Of a stretch of 64,000 nt of DNA, positions 38,286 through 50,694 are shown piece after piece. A program made the position numbers and the translations under genes. Source of the DNA: Patiria miniata (taxonomy: Eukaryota; Echinodermata; Asteroidea; Valvatida; Asterinidae); assembly GCF_015706575.1 (NCBI RefSeq), contig NW_024037067.1, forward strand, positions 2,463,371 through 2,527,370, in the 5' to 3' direction. Each line of letters begins with the position of its first letter. The first letter of the stretch is position 1. The notes under the pieces were generated by a model. The model did no database searches. It was not told the DNA's origin and saw nothing but the letters and a program-made list of their open reading frames with translations.

Positions 38286-40323
38286 GCCACCTATGTGTCC
38301 CAAAACTGTGTCTTCCAGTAATTATATAACAATTAATCCCTGGTTGCCTTGAAATCTGTAACTTATGTTTTCCTGCAGCAAACATGATTTAATTAAGAGA
38401 CATGTGATTTCAATTCTTCACTTTCGGTTTGTCCTCTTCTACAGCACAAACTTCGTGGGAAAGTAGGGTATAGGGTCCAACTTCAAGGGTGAACAGATAA
38501 ATAAACTAAAAAAACCCAGAGAGATACCGAGATGTACTCAAGATAACGCTCTTTATTGTTAACATGCAACACTTTGAAACATTAGGAGGTATAACTGGAA
38601 AATTTAACACAATTCTCAGGATTTTGATCAACATACATGTAATTTGACATGCAGATAAAAAATAATTTTTAATCATAATACATGGGCCATTAAACTAAAA
38701 ATGTGAGCAATCTTACTTTCAAAGTCCGTTTCATTTCGTACTAAATCAACAAGGGTCATTTTTAAAGTGTACCAGCTATGAGGTTGTCCAACAAATTGGC
38801 AGCTGTTATTAATAAGAACTATGATTTTAATCTTGTTGTATTTAAGTGTTTCATTTTTTATGCATAATATTTGTCAACAGTTATAATAATCCAATTCAAG
38901 CTCAATTTTATGAAAGTTTTTTTTTGGCAATTTTCCTTTTAATCCTTAAAAATTGAGTAAACATCTTGGAGATTATCTAATTATATTTCTGCATTTTGTT
39001 TATGATGGAGAAATAAACGAGATTTGAACACATCATTGTACATCATTTGCACATTACTGCACCAATTATGAATCATGATTTGTATACAAAAGTCTTGGAG
39101 AATTTAATTACACTGCCCTTTTGTGAATCTCCTATAAAAGATGGTTTAAACTTATGCAACCTGATTGTAATGAATGGTACTTCAAAAAGTTTGGCATTAA
39201 ATTATACCACACCATTTACGTTACAAAGTCATAAATTGGGCTGAAAGGTCTCTTGTAAAACCAACATTGTCTATGTAAGATATGGAGCTTATTGTAATTT
39301 TAGATTGAAATGCAAACCTTTAATATTGCCTATTTTTTTACAAACAAGTTTGTTCGATGACAAAAACATAAATAGGCACACCCTTGGTTGAGCTAATGTG
39401 ATGATTAAAAGTGTGATTTACAAAAAAACACAGATTTGGTCATCCAAACTTTGCTAATCATGCCGTAAAATTTTAAAATCAAATTAAGTGGAAATAAGTA
39501 TGTTTGCTTTTATATATATATAAAAAACATGTAGTAACACTTTTTTTAATTAACACCACACAAATTTGGAAAAACAAAGATTATCAATAGCACATATAGG
39601 CTTACATACTTTCCTCTTTTCACATGGACCTAAATAGTTTGAATGCCAATAGTTATCTGGTTATCTGTTGATTAGCATACAATTAGAGTCATTAAGACAT
39701 TTTCCAAAAACGAAAATCACTATTTGGGGCTAGAAAGAGGGTGGTCTCCCTTTCCTAATTGTATGTGATGCATGTAGTTAACAAAGCACCAGTAGGTAGA
39801 TACAGGTTAATGGCAAAAAGAAAGTCTTTAAAAGAAGACATTTCCATTTGTGGGAATTTTGAGATCGTCCAATTGAAAGACATTTTTTAAATCACAGATT
39901 TGTAATGGTAAGAATTTCAGATTGTCAAGATGAAATTCAATCCATTTATCACTTATTTGTAATCATGCTCACACGTGTTCGGTTTTTCCCACCCATGCAT
40001 TCAAAATAAGACTGCTCCTTAACTGAGCTGTTCATCTGAGATCATTGCTTTTGTGTGTGCAACAGAAACAAAGAAGGAAATATGAAACTTCCTATGGGTG
40101 CAAATTAAATCAGCCCTTTATACATTTTAGGTTATACATGTAACATGAACAATAAGCAACTATTACAAGCATGCACAAACTTGAACACTGTGTGAAAAAT
40201 AGTAGTCTCTTTATCAACATACAGTCTACATGACAAATATATATTATTTAAATGCTGTATAAAAATAAACAAGTAAAAAATGCCATCTTTCTTGTAACGT
40301 CCTTGATAGGTAAGCTTGGCAAT
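38286..40323. other. Space between the two convergent transposon genes
   Basis: AT-rich, with no coding region or repeat recognised apart from a short TATATATATA run near 39,512. It should contain the 3' ends and polyadenylation signals of both genes; AATAAA occurs at about 39,010, and TTTATT near 40,263 reads as AATAAA on the minus strand. Confidence 0.45.
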
Positions 40324-43036
40324 CTAGATAACATCCATCACCCACACTCCACTTTGTAAGATTTCATTAAATTCATGTCGCAAATCAACAAAACTTTCGT
40401 ATGTTGAGGGCACCTCCAACACATTTCCGCATGTATGACCAATTGGCCTTCTTTCAAAACCGGTCAGCTGAGTAAATATCACGTTGATGACATTCACTGA
40501 AAGGACATCGGACCCTGTACAAAACCGCAAAAATCTCTTCAGCATGTGCTCGTTAAGGGATCTCACATATCTCTTGAGATATGTTCCAACAGTTTGTTCA
40601 TTTGCTGTACATTCTGGAGGAAACTGCAACATAGCAATAACCTTCTTGGGTGAAGGCTGCATTTCCTCATAGAGATTGAGAAATTCAGATTTGGTCAGGC
40701 TACCATGAAGTGATTTCAGCACTGGCTGCATGCAATCAGCTATGAATCTTGGCTTCTGAATGATCTCTTTGTGCCCCATTTCAGAAATGATGTGGGAAAG
40801 GTTGGTTTCTGATGGCAATTTCTTGCAGTCATATTCCCCCAATATTTCAACAAGTTCCTCATTGTCAGAGGGGAATTCCTGCAGTGCAGCTTCCAAGATG
40901 TTTCTCTCACTCTCAGGAATGTACTGCAGGAATGCTGATTTTGTGTCAGCATGACTAGATCCAAACAGTGCTGTTTCCATGAATACTGGGGACAGTGAAA
41001 TGGGAAAATACCTAAGATCAACCCATCCCTTAACAAGTATTCTTGCAACAGCTTCCCACTCTCTCTCCCCAAAGTCATGCCTAATCACAGGTACTTTGTA
41101 AGTGTCCCCGGTGGTCATCTCTTCGTAAAATTCCTGCCAGAATTGAGTGACTGCATCCTTGTAAACCCCACTACCCAGGCCCGCCTCCATCTGCCCACTA
41201 GGAAGTATCATATGCACAGAAATGTTTGCATCCATAATACCAGGATTCGAAAATGAGTTGATCATGTCTCGCACAACTGCTCCCCTTCTGATCAGAAGAA
41301 CCTCTGTTTGTGGCAAGGGGATAGTATCATCTAGCTGATTCTGAGTATCTGGGGTATGTGTTGGTCCAAATGTGATTGTAGGAGTGTCTGGGGGAGGACT
41401 GGGTGAGCGAGGAGCTTCATTGTCAAATTGAGAAGTTGGGCTTGAACATTCCTGTCCAATTTCAACTTCATTACCTACATTCTCAAAAGGCAAGGGCATG
41501 GCTTGCTCTTCGCCTGAGTCAGACGACTCAATGATAATTGCCTTTTTTTTGTTATGGTTGGAGTTTTCATTCGCACTTTCAAGGGGTTCGATCTTTTCTT
41601 TTGTCCTTAGGTAAAACCTCAAAATTGGCATTTTGGATTCTTCATACAGCTGGCCGACTGTGAATTCATCACACATTGATTTCTGCCGAAAGTCGCAAAT
41701 ATCAAATTCATAATTGGACTGGTCACCTTTAGATGACACTCCATCTTTAAAAAACAAACCTTGAGCAAGATCCAATAACTCAGCCCGCCCGGTCGTTTTC
41801 AGCACAGATAGCTGTCTTGTACCCCCACCTTTCTGTTTCCGAACTTGTTTGTAGGTTTGTGATGTACAGTCAAAGTCCAGCCAGCCAATGTCTATCTTTC
41901 TCTTGTCACTTGTGGCATTTCTGTTGCCTTTCAGCAGAGATGACTTGCAGCTGTGGCTAGAGCTAGCTCCTGATGAACTCTCTTCATTTTCATCACTGCC
42001 AGATTCTCCTTCATTTCTTCTAAGTCTCAACTTTTTCCGCAGTTTCTGCAACAGTGCTTGTTTCCTTGGGTGCTTATCAGTGGGCGCTTGTGGGGGTTTA
42101 GTACAGAAACTCCGCACTGCGATTCGGTCTCCTAGTAACGGGATGAAGTCTGCCAATGCAGTGTCTTCCATCATAACAACAACAGCTGCATCAATCTAAA
42201 ACATAATGGTCACAAAAGTAAAATTAGTTGATATGTGTTCAAGAATTTCAATAGTGTCACTAAAACTTTGGAAAGATATGTCTGACAAACTGACCAGGGG
42301 CAGATCCAGGAATTTTCGCAGGGTGGTTTTTTTATCGGCAAAAAATTCTGAAATGTAGACACGTGTTTTTTTCTCCGGGCACTTGGCACTCCGTAAATAA
42401 AAAAAAAAGGGGGGGGGGGGGCTCGTAGCATACTTTCAATGGGGGCGCTGTTCATCACAGAATAATGTACATATACCCCCTAACCAAGCTGGCTCAGGAC
42501 GTATTTCGTGCAAGGCAGACATTATTACTAGCAAAAGAATTTTAGGTGTCGGAGAGGGGGGGGGGGGGTTTCGATTTTTTCCCCAGGAATTTCTATGGGG
42601 GAGAGCTGTTTTTTTTTTAACACCCCCCCCCCCCCCTGGATCTGGGCCTGCTGATAACACACTTGGCCAACAGATTATCAGGGATCACGGGGTCACATGA
42701 TGTATTAATCAATAGTGAGAAATATTTCTACACCGTTGCACTAAACAATGAACTCACACATGACCTGATGAACTTATTCAACCAAAGTCAACAACTTTTC
42801 ACTTTGTAGGTTCTGCAGGCAATGAAACAACCAAAACTGACTCAATTTTAGCAGTTACCCTTTGCAGACATCATGTAAATAAAACAGATAAAAAAAGCAA
42901 AACCAACTTTGAAAAATACAAACATTGTTTTTGAAATCATAATGAGAATTCTCACCTTTTCTGTCTTCATTCTTTCTATGATATCAGGTCCCACTCCTCG
43001 TGACTCCAAGAATTCATAAAGGTTGGGAGTTGCCAT
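40324..43036 (-). CDS. SAM-like + HECT ubiquitin-ligase-like protein of the transposon
   Basis: Exon 1 is 43,036-42,956 (ATG to GAAAAG|GTGAG) and exon 2 is 42,195-40,324 (after ATGTTTTAG), about 650 residues. Residues 1-55 (NLYEFLESRGVGPDIIERMK ... FIPLLGDRIAVRSFC) resemble a SAM-type domain. A basic and Ser/acidic linker precedes a conserved-looking block with YKQVRKQKGGGTR near residue 145. From about residue 330 the sequence resembles a degenerate HECT fold, ending with RRPIGHTCGNVLEVPSTYES, in which HTC carries the expected catalytic cysteine (about residue 616). HECT enzymes pass ubiquitin through this cysteine to substrates. The architecture resembles the G2E3-like proteins that are abundant in fish and marine invertebrate genomes. 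No stops are present. The role in the transposon is unknown. Confidence 0.82.
42295..42650. mobile_element. hAT-like MITE in the HECT gene intron
   Basis: Inverted ends CAGGGGCAGATCCAGG (from 42,295) and its near-complement CCTGGATCTGGGCCTG (to 42,650) resemble common hAT non-autonomous elements. Poly-G/C runs occur inside (42,411-42,420; 42,556-42,568; 42,624-42,636). No clear 8-bp duplication was found. It lies in the 760-bp intron between the two exons of the HECT gene, so it should be spliced out. Confidence 0.6.
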
Positions 43037-44074
43037 TTTGTTTCTTCTGTCAGATTAGAAAATTATAAAGCATAAACAATCATTACAAATTCAGTGACCA
43101 TCTTTGATATGATAATTGTTAGATGTGGATATTTTGCCTGAGGTAATGACGGCAAACTAACGATTACTAAAGGTTTGCCCGCGGCAATCCATATCAACAG
43201 AGGGCGCTGTACTCTTTAAAATAGGGCTGAATTATAAGATGTATTAAAATTCCCACCAGTAGTCGTGTAGCACGTTTGGTGTAGTGGTTAAGCAAAGGCT
43301 CTAGTAAGCGGGAGGATAAATAAGAATATTTTTCTTTCATTATTTTAACATGTCTCAAACATTTTTTGCAGAGTATTACATTTTCTTTGTCAGATTTGTG
43401 GCTCTGGAGGATTTTTTTTAAAAGGGAAATAAAGTCCGAAATTATAAAATGGTCTGAATCCCATCATGTGAATACGAGGTAACAACGATAATTTTGGCAT
43501 GGAACCAGACTAAAACTTATAACCGGAAAAAGTTAGAGTACAAAAAAACATCAACTGCGCATGTTCAGTGCATATCCGGCAAACTAACGTTTACTAAAGG
43601 TTTGCCGTCTCCGGCAAAATATACACTGCCTAATTGTTATGCCCAGGGAATTAGTGGGCCGGGGTGTGCAGCAGTTCCTCTTTATGGCTTCATATATCGT
43701 CAGTCCACCTAAACCGACGAGGATATGTTTTGACGCACTTGCATCAGGGGCCTATTATAGCGCCAATTATGATGACTCGAGGATATAGGCCCTAACATTC
43801 TAATAAATGACGAAAAATTCCAGTTGTGTCTTCACATGTAATCGCCATCAAAAGAGCAAAAATGTGCAAACAGGGTGACGAAGGGTGGAAAGACAATCAG
43901 AAATTTACCTTAACAATACCTTCTTCAACGGTCACGTAGCGGTTTGTCTTGAAAAACGGGAGGGGGTTCAGCACGGTGCCGGTTAAAACTTAAAAGCAAA
44001 CGTTGAATGCAAAGATAGCGCCACCTAGTGGCGCTATAATAGGCCCCTGATCACGTGCTCGATCACGTGTGAGA
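43037..44074. other. 5' region of the HECT gene with internal palindromes
   Basis: Two near-identical imperfect palindromes, GGCAAACTAACG...AAAGGTTTGCC, lie at about 43,151-43,180 and 43,577-43,606. CAGGGGCCTATTATAGCGCC at 43,745 recurs inverted near 44,032-44,051. These could be sub-terminal transposase sites or promoter elements; no gene is seen. Confidence 0.5.
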
Positions 44075-44832
44075 ATAATCCGTAATAACGAATTAAATAA
44101 TCCGTTATAACGAATTAGTAATCCGTAATAACGAATTAAATAATCCGTAATAACGAATTAATAATCCGTTATAACGAATTAATAATCCGTAATAACGAAT
44201 TAATAATCCGTAATAACGAATTAAATAATCCGTTATAACGAATTAGTAATCCGTAATAACGAATTAATAATCCGTAATAACGAATTAAATAATCCGTTAT
44301 AACGAATTAATAATCCGTAATAACGAATTAATAATCCGTAATAACGAATTAAATAATCCGTTATAACGAATTAGTAATCCGTTATAACGAATTAATAATC
44401 CGTAATAACGAATTAAATAATCCGTAATAACGAATTAATAATCCGTTATAACGAATTAATAATCCGTTATAACGAATTAATAATCCGTAATAACGAATTA
44501 ATAATCCGTAATAACGAATTAAATAATCCGTTATAACGAATTAGTAATCCGTAATAACGAATTAATAATCCGTAATAACGAATTAAATAATCCGTTATAA
44601 CGAATTAATAATCCGTAATAACGAATTAATAATCCGTAATAACGAATTAAATAATCCGTTATAACGAATTAGTAATCCGTTATAACGAATTAATAATCCG
44701 TAATAACGAATTAAATAATCCGTAATAACGAATTAATAATCCGTAATAACGAATTAAATAATCCGTTATAACGAATTAGTAATCCGTAATAACGAATTAG
44801 TAATCCGTAATAACGAATTAAATAATCCGCAA
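44075..44832 (-). repeat. Right sub-terminal array of the transposon
   Basis: About 35 tandem units that are the reverse complement of the left array (AATCCGTAATAACGAATTAA), with the same alternating variants. It ends directly at the 35-bp terminus. The two arrays would pair over some 700 bp if single-stranded. Confidence 0.9.
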
Positions 44833-44874
44833 CATATATACTTGCAGTGGCGCTAATGGGCTTTCGTAGCTTTC

Positions 44875-45508
44875 CCCTTGTGGCATTTTATAAACTTCTA
44901 AAATTTGTATTGTGATGAGTTTATGTTGAATTCAATGTAAAAGTATTGCATTTACCTATTACATGTAAACCTATGGCGTAATTCCGTTACCGCCCAGGCG
45001 TAATTCCGTTACCGTGATTAAAATGCAAATTATGAAAAGAGTGATTATTTTTTCAACTTTGTTCTGCATTGTAGTTAACAACACCCCTGAACTCTACAAA
45101 TAACAGGTAGTGTCCAATTTTAAAATTTCAAAACTTCAGAGAGTTTTATTAATTTATGCAAGAACTCAAATATGCTTGTCCTCCGTCCGTAATTCCGTTA
45201 CCGATATTAAGCTCCGCCCCTTAAAGGGTAATCTTGTGGGATTTTTTTTTATTTAGCGGTCAATCAATTCTATTGGGTCTTGGCTCCCTTTCCATGTTTA
45301 GATTAGTTGCCTAGCATAGAACATATTTTCTTGGGAAAGAATAATCCTTGACAAAGTGACAAAATTCCGTAATTCCGTTACCAAAGAATTGCCCATGTAT
45401 TTAAGTCATATAAATCCTACTACATGTTCCCGTTAACTGGACAGTGTTTCATAAAATAGTTGTCTACCCGACCACTCTGCGTTTGTAACAACAAACGGAA
45501 ACTCTAGT
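44875..45508. other. Right flank with GTAATTCCGTTACC motifs
   Basis: Four forward copies of GTAATTCCGTTACC (44,978; 45,000; 45,189; 45,369) occur in otherwise featureless AT-rich DNA. The same motif lies left of the transposon, so the insertion split a motif-bearing repeat or element. Confidence 0.5.
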
Positions 45509-46790
45509 TGAGTGGTCGGGCACAACCCGACCACTCTTTGAATCTGTTAGAATTAATCTTTCTTTCTTTCTTTTCAGTACAGCACGTTTCCGCGGGTTTT
45601 CTCCTAAACGGTTTATGATATGAACTTGTAACTTTCAATATAAATCGACCCTCATCCCAAGTGGTGCATATTACTCTTACGTTATTATGACGTCATCGGG
45701 TGTCAAATTACAAGCGATTTTGGCTGAAAAAGTGACAAATTACGTTCATTGATAACTCTTGAAAAAAGTAATCAATGATGTTTGTATTCTGTAATCAGAT
45801 AGACCATTAAAGCTATAGTCCATCATTTGCAGCCATCCGTAAATTAACTGGCGTAATTACTGTTGAAAAACAAACTTGGTTGAAAGATAGTAAGGGAACT
45901 AAACTCCCTAAGAAATTATTCTTTCTGGGAAGCTGTCATTTTGAAGTAATCAACGAAAGAAGGCATTTCCAACGGTGATTCTTAAGAAGCACCGTAGGAA
46001 AATTTAAATTAGTAGTTCGTTTTGTTATTCAGCGCAGTGCGCACAAGTATTGGAACGACGCACACGCTCGCGCAGTTGTTATAATTCGTCGGATCAGTGC
46101 GCGACGCCGCGTATAGCTGCAATTCAAAACAATTCAAAACATGATTCAGTAACTTTTGATTTGAAATTGAGATCTTAGAATGCTGCTTTTCTCGGAATGT
46201 ACAGCTGAAGCTTAGCTGAAACTTCATCAGGTTAGTTGCTCAGTATCCTTCATTAGATTTTGAACACTTTTGTTGCTTCAAACGAACAAAATGCACTAAT
46301 TACAAATGATGGACTATAGCTTTAATTGATAAACATTTTTTGTCGGGTACGTAAACTCGCTTGACCTTTACTTCCGGGTCTACCGGGAGGTCAAAGTTAG
46401 GTGAATTCAAAATGAATACGTCAGCCTGAAATCAAAACAAAGCAAAATTTCTTCCGAACGGTTTACGGTACAATCACAAAAACTTATACGAACTTGTACC
46501 ATGTTAGGAAGATGTAATACATTTTGTTACGTCATCATGATATCATCAGGTATTAAATTACATGTACAAGCGATTTAAGGGCAAATTTTGACAAAACAGT
46601 TTGTGCTATATCTTTTGAATTAAATAGAGTATCGTGTTCGTTTTTTTGTGAGGTTGTAGACTATGCCGTGAGAAACATTTCTTGTTTCCGGACACAAAAC
46701 CGCTTGACCTTTACTTCCGGTGTTACCGGAAGTGCAATGAAAACTGAATATAACGCCAAAGCGGAAGCATTTTACTACAGACATATATAG
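45509..46790 (+). repeat. 0.9-kb dispersed repeat, copy C, with MITE inside
   Basis: Begins GAGTGGTCGGGCACAACCCG as in copies A and B and follows them to about 46,790, interrupted by a 511-bp TTAA-flanked MITE. Same orientation as A and B. Confidence 0.75.
45811..46321. mobile_element. TTAA-flanked MITE inside repeat copy C
   Basis: Inverted ends AGCTATAGTCCATCATTTG (45,811) and its complement (to 46,321) are flanked by TTAA at 45,807-45,810 and 46,322-46,325. Copies A and B provide uninterrupted sites (ATAGACCATGAAT-GATAAAC region at about 32,092 and 32,933). A TTAA target and no ORF fit a piggyBac-like non-autonomous element. It is a family distinct from the one at 35,341. Confidence 0.85.
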
Positions 46791-47369
46791 TGTTGCGTTC
46801 CCGCAAATTGCGCAGTTCACTTCCTTCCCAACCAATCCATCCATTCCACTCAGTGCACAGCGTAATGCTTGCAGCGATCCTGTGTGCCCTCACACAGGGC
46901 AAAGCTTTACCACAAAGTCTTAGACACAGGCACAAGTGTGCAGCACGTTGTACAGTACGCTATTGTATAGCGCGCAATGCACATGTAGTTACTTTCGTGA
47001 CATTACTTCGCATTTTGGCTTCATGACCTTTGAAAATACGGTAATGCGGAAAATGAATTTTGCAGCCTCAAAATTACTTACTCCCCAAGTCCTTTTATCC
47101 CACAAAGTATAAAATATTTCAATGTTTTACAGCATGAACACTTATATGAAGTATTTACATGAAATGACTCTTAAAAATGCAGTACCTGTCTGGGCGTGGT
47201 ATCCATACACAAAATTTATAAGAGTTGAAATGTGATTAACTCTTGCAAATTTCCATTTGTTGGACTTGATGGAGTTGCCCTTTAAGAAAAAAAGTTCATT
47301 AAAAAAAAGAAGATTTTATCACCAAGAATAATTACCGATCAAATTTTTCTCCCTGTCTTTTGTCTGTAG
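46791..47369 (+). other. End of the giant actin intron
   Basis: No gene or repeat is recognised. Ends in TTTTTCTCCCTGTCTTTTGT then CTGTAG, a good polypyrimidine tract and acceptor. Confidence 0.5.
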
Positions 47370-48661
<1,292 letters not shown>

Positions 48662-48853
48662 CCGAGAGAGAAATAGTTCGAGATGTCAAGGAGAAGCTGT
48701 GTTTTGTTGCTTTAGACTTTGAACAGGAGATGGCCACAGCAGCATCTAGCTCAGCTCTTGAGAAGAGCTATGAGCTTCCTGATGGTCAGGTTATTACCAT
48801 TGGAAATGAGAGATTCAGATGTCCAGAGGTCATGTTCCAACCAGCTTTCATTG
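48662..48853 (+). CDS. Actin, exon for codons 204-267
   Basis: This 192-bp exon starts by completing the split Ala codon and encodes [20 protein letters not shown] through [15 protein letters not shown] plus one base. It covers subdomain 4 and part of subdomain 3, with residues contacting the nucleotide base (K213, E214 region). Phe in KLCFVAL replaces the usual Tyr, a conservative change. The donor is ATTG|GTAATA, the well-known intron position at codon 267/268. The final exon (268-375) is not found in the remaining 15 kb, so the next intron exceeds 15.1 kb or the gene is truncated. Confidence 0.96.
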
Positions 48854-48898
48854 GTAATACCATTTCTAAGTGGTTCTTTTTTGTGTGTTTTATTGGCT

Positions 48899-49430
48899 GT
48901 TTTGGCAAATATGCCGAAACAGCCTTTGTTTTCGTTAAGATTTTTTATTTATTTATTTTTTTTCCTTCCCTTTTCTTTTTGTTCTAACCCAAATCCCATA
49001 GACTTTCTACACGGTATATTAACCACTCCACTTTTGACCTAAAACAAACTCGTATTCTGATAAAACTTACAATATATAACAACCCCATAAGTGAGCTTGT
49101 GTCCCGAAGAGTGACGTCATGATTACGTCATCATGGGTCACGTGACGTCATCCTAAACATGCAAACTTTAAGACCCTATATCTAAAGAACTGTAAGTCCG
49201 ATTGGGTTGAAACTCGGTATGTAGGTTGACCAGGATGTGTTACAGGTAAAAATTGAGTTGACCTGGTCATCATGACGTCACCGTGTCATTTTATATTGTT
49301 TTTTTTGAAGTTTTGGACCTTTAATTCAAAATTCTTTTTGTATTATGTTTGCTAGGTAACAGGTATATTCACAAAATTGTAACAATTGTGTGATGTCATT
49401 ATGACGTCATCAAAAACGCTATTTTTTGAA
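48899..49430 (+). repeat. TGACGTCA-rich repeat with leading hairpin
   Basis: Starts with a hairpin GGCTGTTTTGGC/GCCGAAACAGCC, then TTTGTTTTCGTTAAG, a T-rich tract, AAATCCCATAGACTTT and several GTGACGTCAT/TGACGTCA blocks. The same order recurs at 51.85, 56.9, 57.2 and 63.78 kb. It begins about 45 bp after the actin exon. Confidence 0.7.
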
Positions 49431-50440
49431 ACATGTAAAAAAGTAAAACTGCTGCAAACTGCTTACTGACTGGATGGACCTGAAATATATAAATCTTAAA
49501 ATTAATGTGGCCTGACGTTGCGAACTTAGCAAGTTCTTCTTCAGAGGCTAAAACAGAAATGACAGAGGTACATACATTAACATGGGGGTGCACACAAACA
49601 TGCAGGGCTGAAAGAAGAAACACAAAAGGAGGATTAAGTGGGAGAGGTGTAGAAAGATGCAGGGGAGGGTGGATGAGAGAACAAAGAAACAGAGGGAGAT
49701 GGCAAACCACAAGGGGTCTGGTGTGAACAGGGGAGGGACCAGAAAGGGGAAGGATCAAAGGTCACAGGGAGTGGGAACGGACAAAAGAGTGTGAGAGTGA
49801 AGGGATGATGCGGGGGGGGGGGGGGGGGGGGGGACAGTATTGAGGTGGAAAGGGATGAAAGATGGGGGAAGATGGGTAAACACAAACAAGGAAGACCAGA
49901 TGGATTATCTGTAACAGAAGACAATGGAGGAAAAAAAGGATTAATCATTTCCAAGTTGGATGTTGAGACCAAGTGGTTGAATAGTTCGAAGACGATTCAT
50001 CCACACTTTCTCTCTGCTGAGGCGAACTGAGTCCTTGCGATGGCCAAGAGATTCAATGCCCTGCAAAATCATATCAGAAATGGAGTGGTTAGGCAGGTTG
50101 AAGTGATGACCAACAGGGGTGTCTAGTTTCTTGGTGTTGACCGTTGACCGGTGGGCATAGAAACGCTTCTTGAGCGTATTCTTAGTCTCACCTACATACT
50201 GCACTCCACAGACCCTGCAAGAAATGAGATATATGACATTAGAGGTGTTACAAGTGATGTTACCAATGGTTCTGTGGGTAGTGACAGAAGAGTAGCCAGA
50301 AAAGGAGTCAGACTCCTTGATATGAATCTGGCAGACAACACATCTGAAACTGCACTTGAAAGTACCATGCTGGGTGGGAGGGGATGCATCTAAGGATGGG
50401 ACTTCAGCTCGAACAATCATAAAAATGTTGAAGTTTTTGG
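49431..50440 (-). mobile_element. Penelope-like element fragment, GIY-YIG endonuclease
   Basis: The minus-strand frame 50,420-49,941 (about 159 residues, N-terminus cut) encodes the C-terminal part of a Penelope-like retroelement: Cys pairs (FKCSFRCVVC), then the GIY-YIG nuclease signature as VIYLISC...VQYVGETKNTLKKRF, HHFNLPNH and EKVWMNRLRTI. This nuclease nicks target DNA for Penelope insertion. The reverse transcriptase is absent, so the copy is truncated. About 90 bp at 49,431-49,520 are repeated inverted at 52,829-52,922, consistent with the inverted terminal structures of these elements. A G-run of about 22 lies at 49,812-49,833. Confidence 0.85.
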
Positions 50441-50694
50441 TTCTAGTTAACTTGGGGAAAAAAATTAAATGCAGTTGTCATGTATCATCTTTATAACTTC
50501 AGTTAGGTTCATATCATTGCAGTATATTTTATGATTTTATTGAGGAATTTTAATTCAAGGAAATGTTTAAGTTTGTAATTGTTACATGTACATGTATACT
50601 GGTATAACATGTACGTGTGTGTATACCGGTATAACATGTACATGTACACTATGGATTTTGGGGATGTGCATGAGCTTCTGGTTTGATCTTTTAG
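50441..50694. other. Short region with TACATGTA and ACCGGT repeats
   Basis: Repeats of GTACATGTACATGTA and TATACCGGTATAACATGTA occur near 50,583-50,650. No gene is seen. Confidence 0.4.

Larger units (their letters stand above)
36206..44868. mobile_element. 8.66-kb integrase/HECT DNA transposon, apparently intact
   Basis: The outer 35 bp (36,206-36,240, starting TACGAAAGCCCATTAGCGCC) are repeated exactly in inverse at 44,834-44,868. A perfect 6-bp duplication GCTTTC lies outside both ends (36,200-36,205 and 44,869-44,874). Inside each end is a 0.7-kb array of a 21-22 bp unit in opposite orientation. Two convergent spliced genes, an IS3-integrase-like transposase (plus) and a SAM-like/HECT protein (minus), are both open. 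Exact ends and intact genes suggest a recent insertion. The IS3-type integrase and 6-bp duplication suggest the IS3EU superfamily, though that assignment rests on memory of the family and not on an alignment. Confidence 0.85.

Noticed and set aside
43265-43315. tRNA-like A box (TTGGTGTAGTGGTTAAGC) suggesting a tRNA gene or SINE head
   Set aside because: No B box, anticodon arm or cloverleaf could be completed and no 3' SINE body follows.
49634-49972. Minus-strand 112-residue Pro/Ser-rich frame
   Set aside because: Composition-driven by the poly-G run and low-complexity purine tract; the supported gene nearby is the Penelope GIY-YIG frame.
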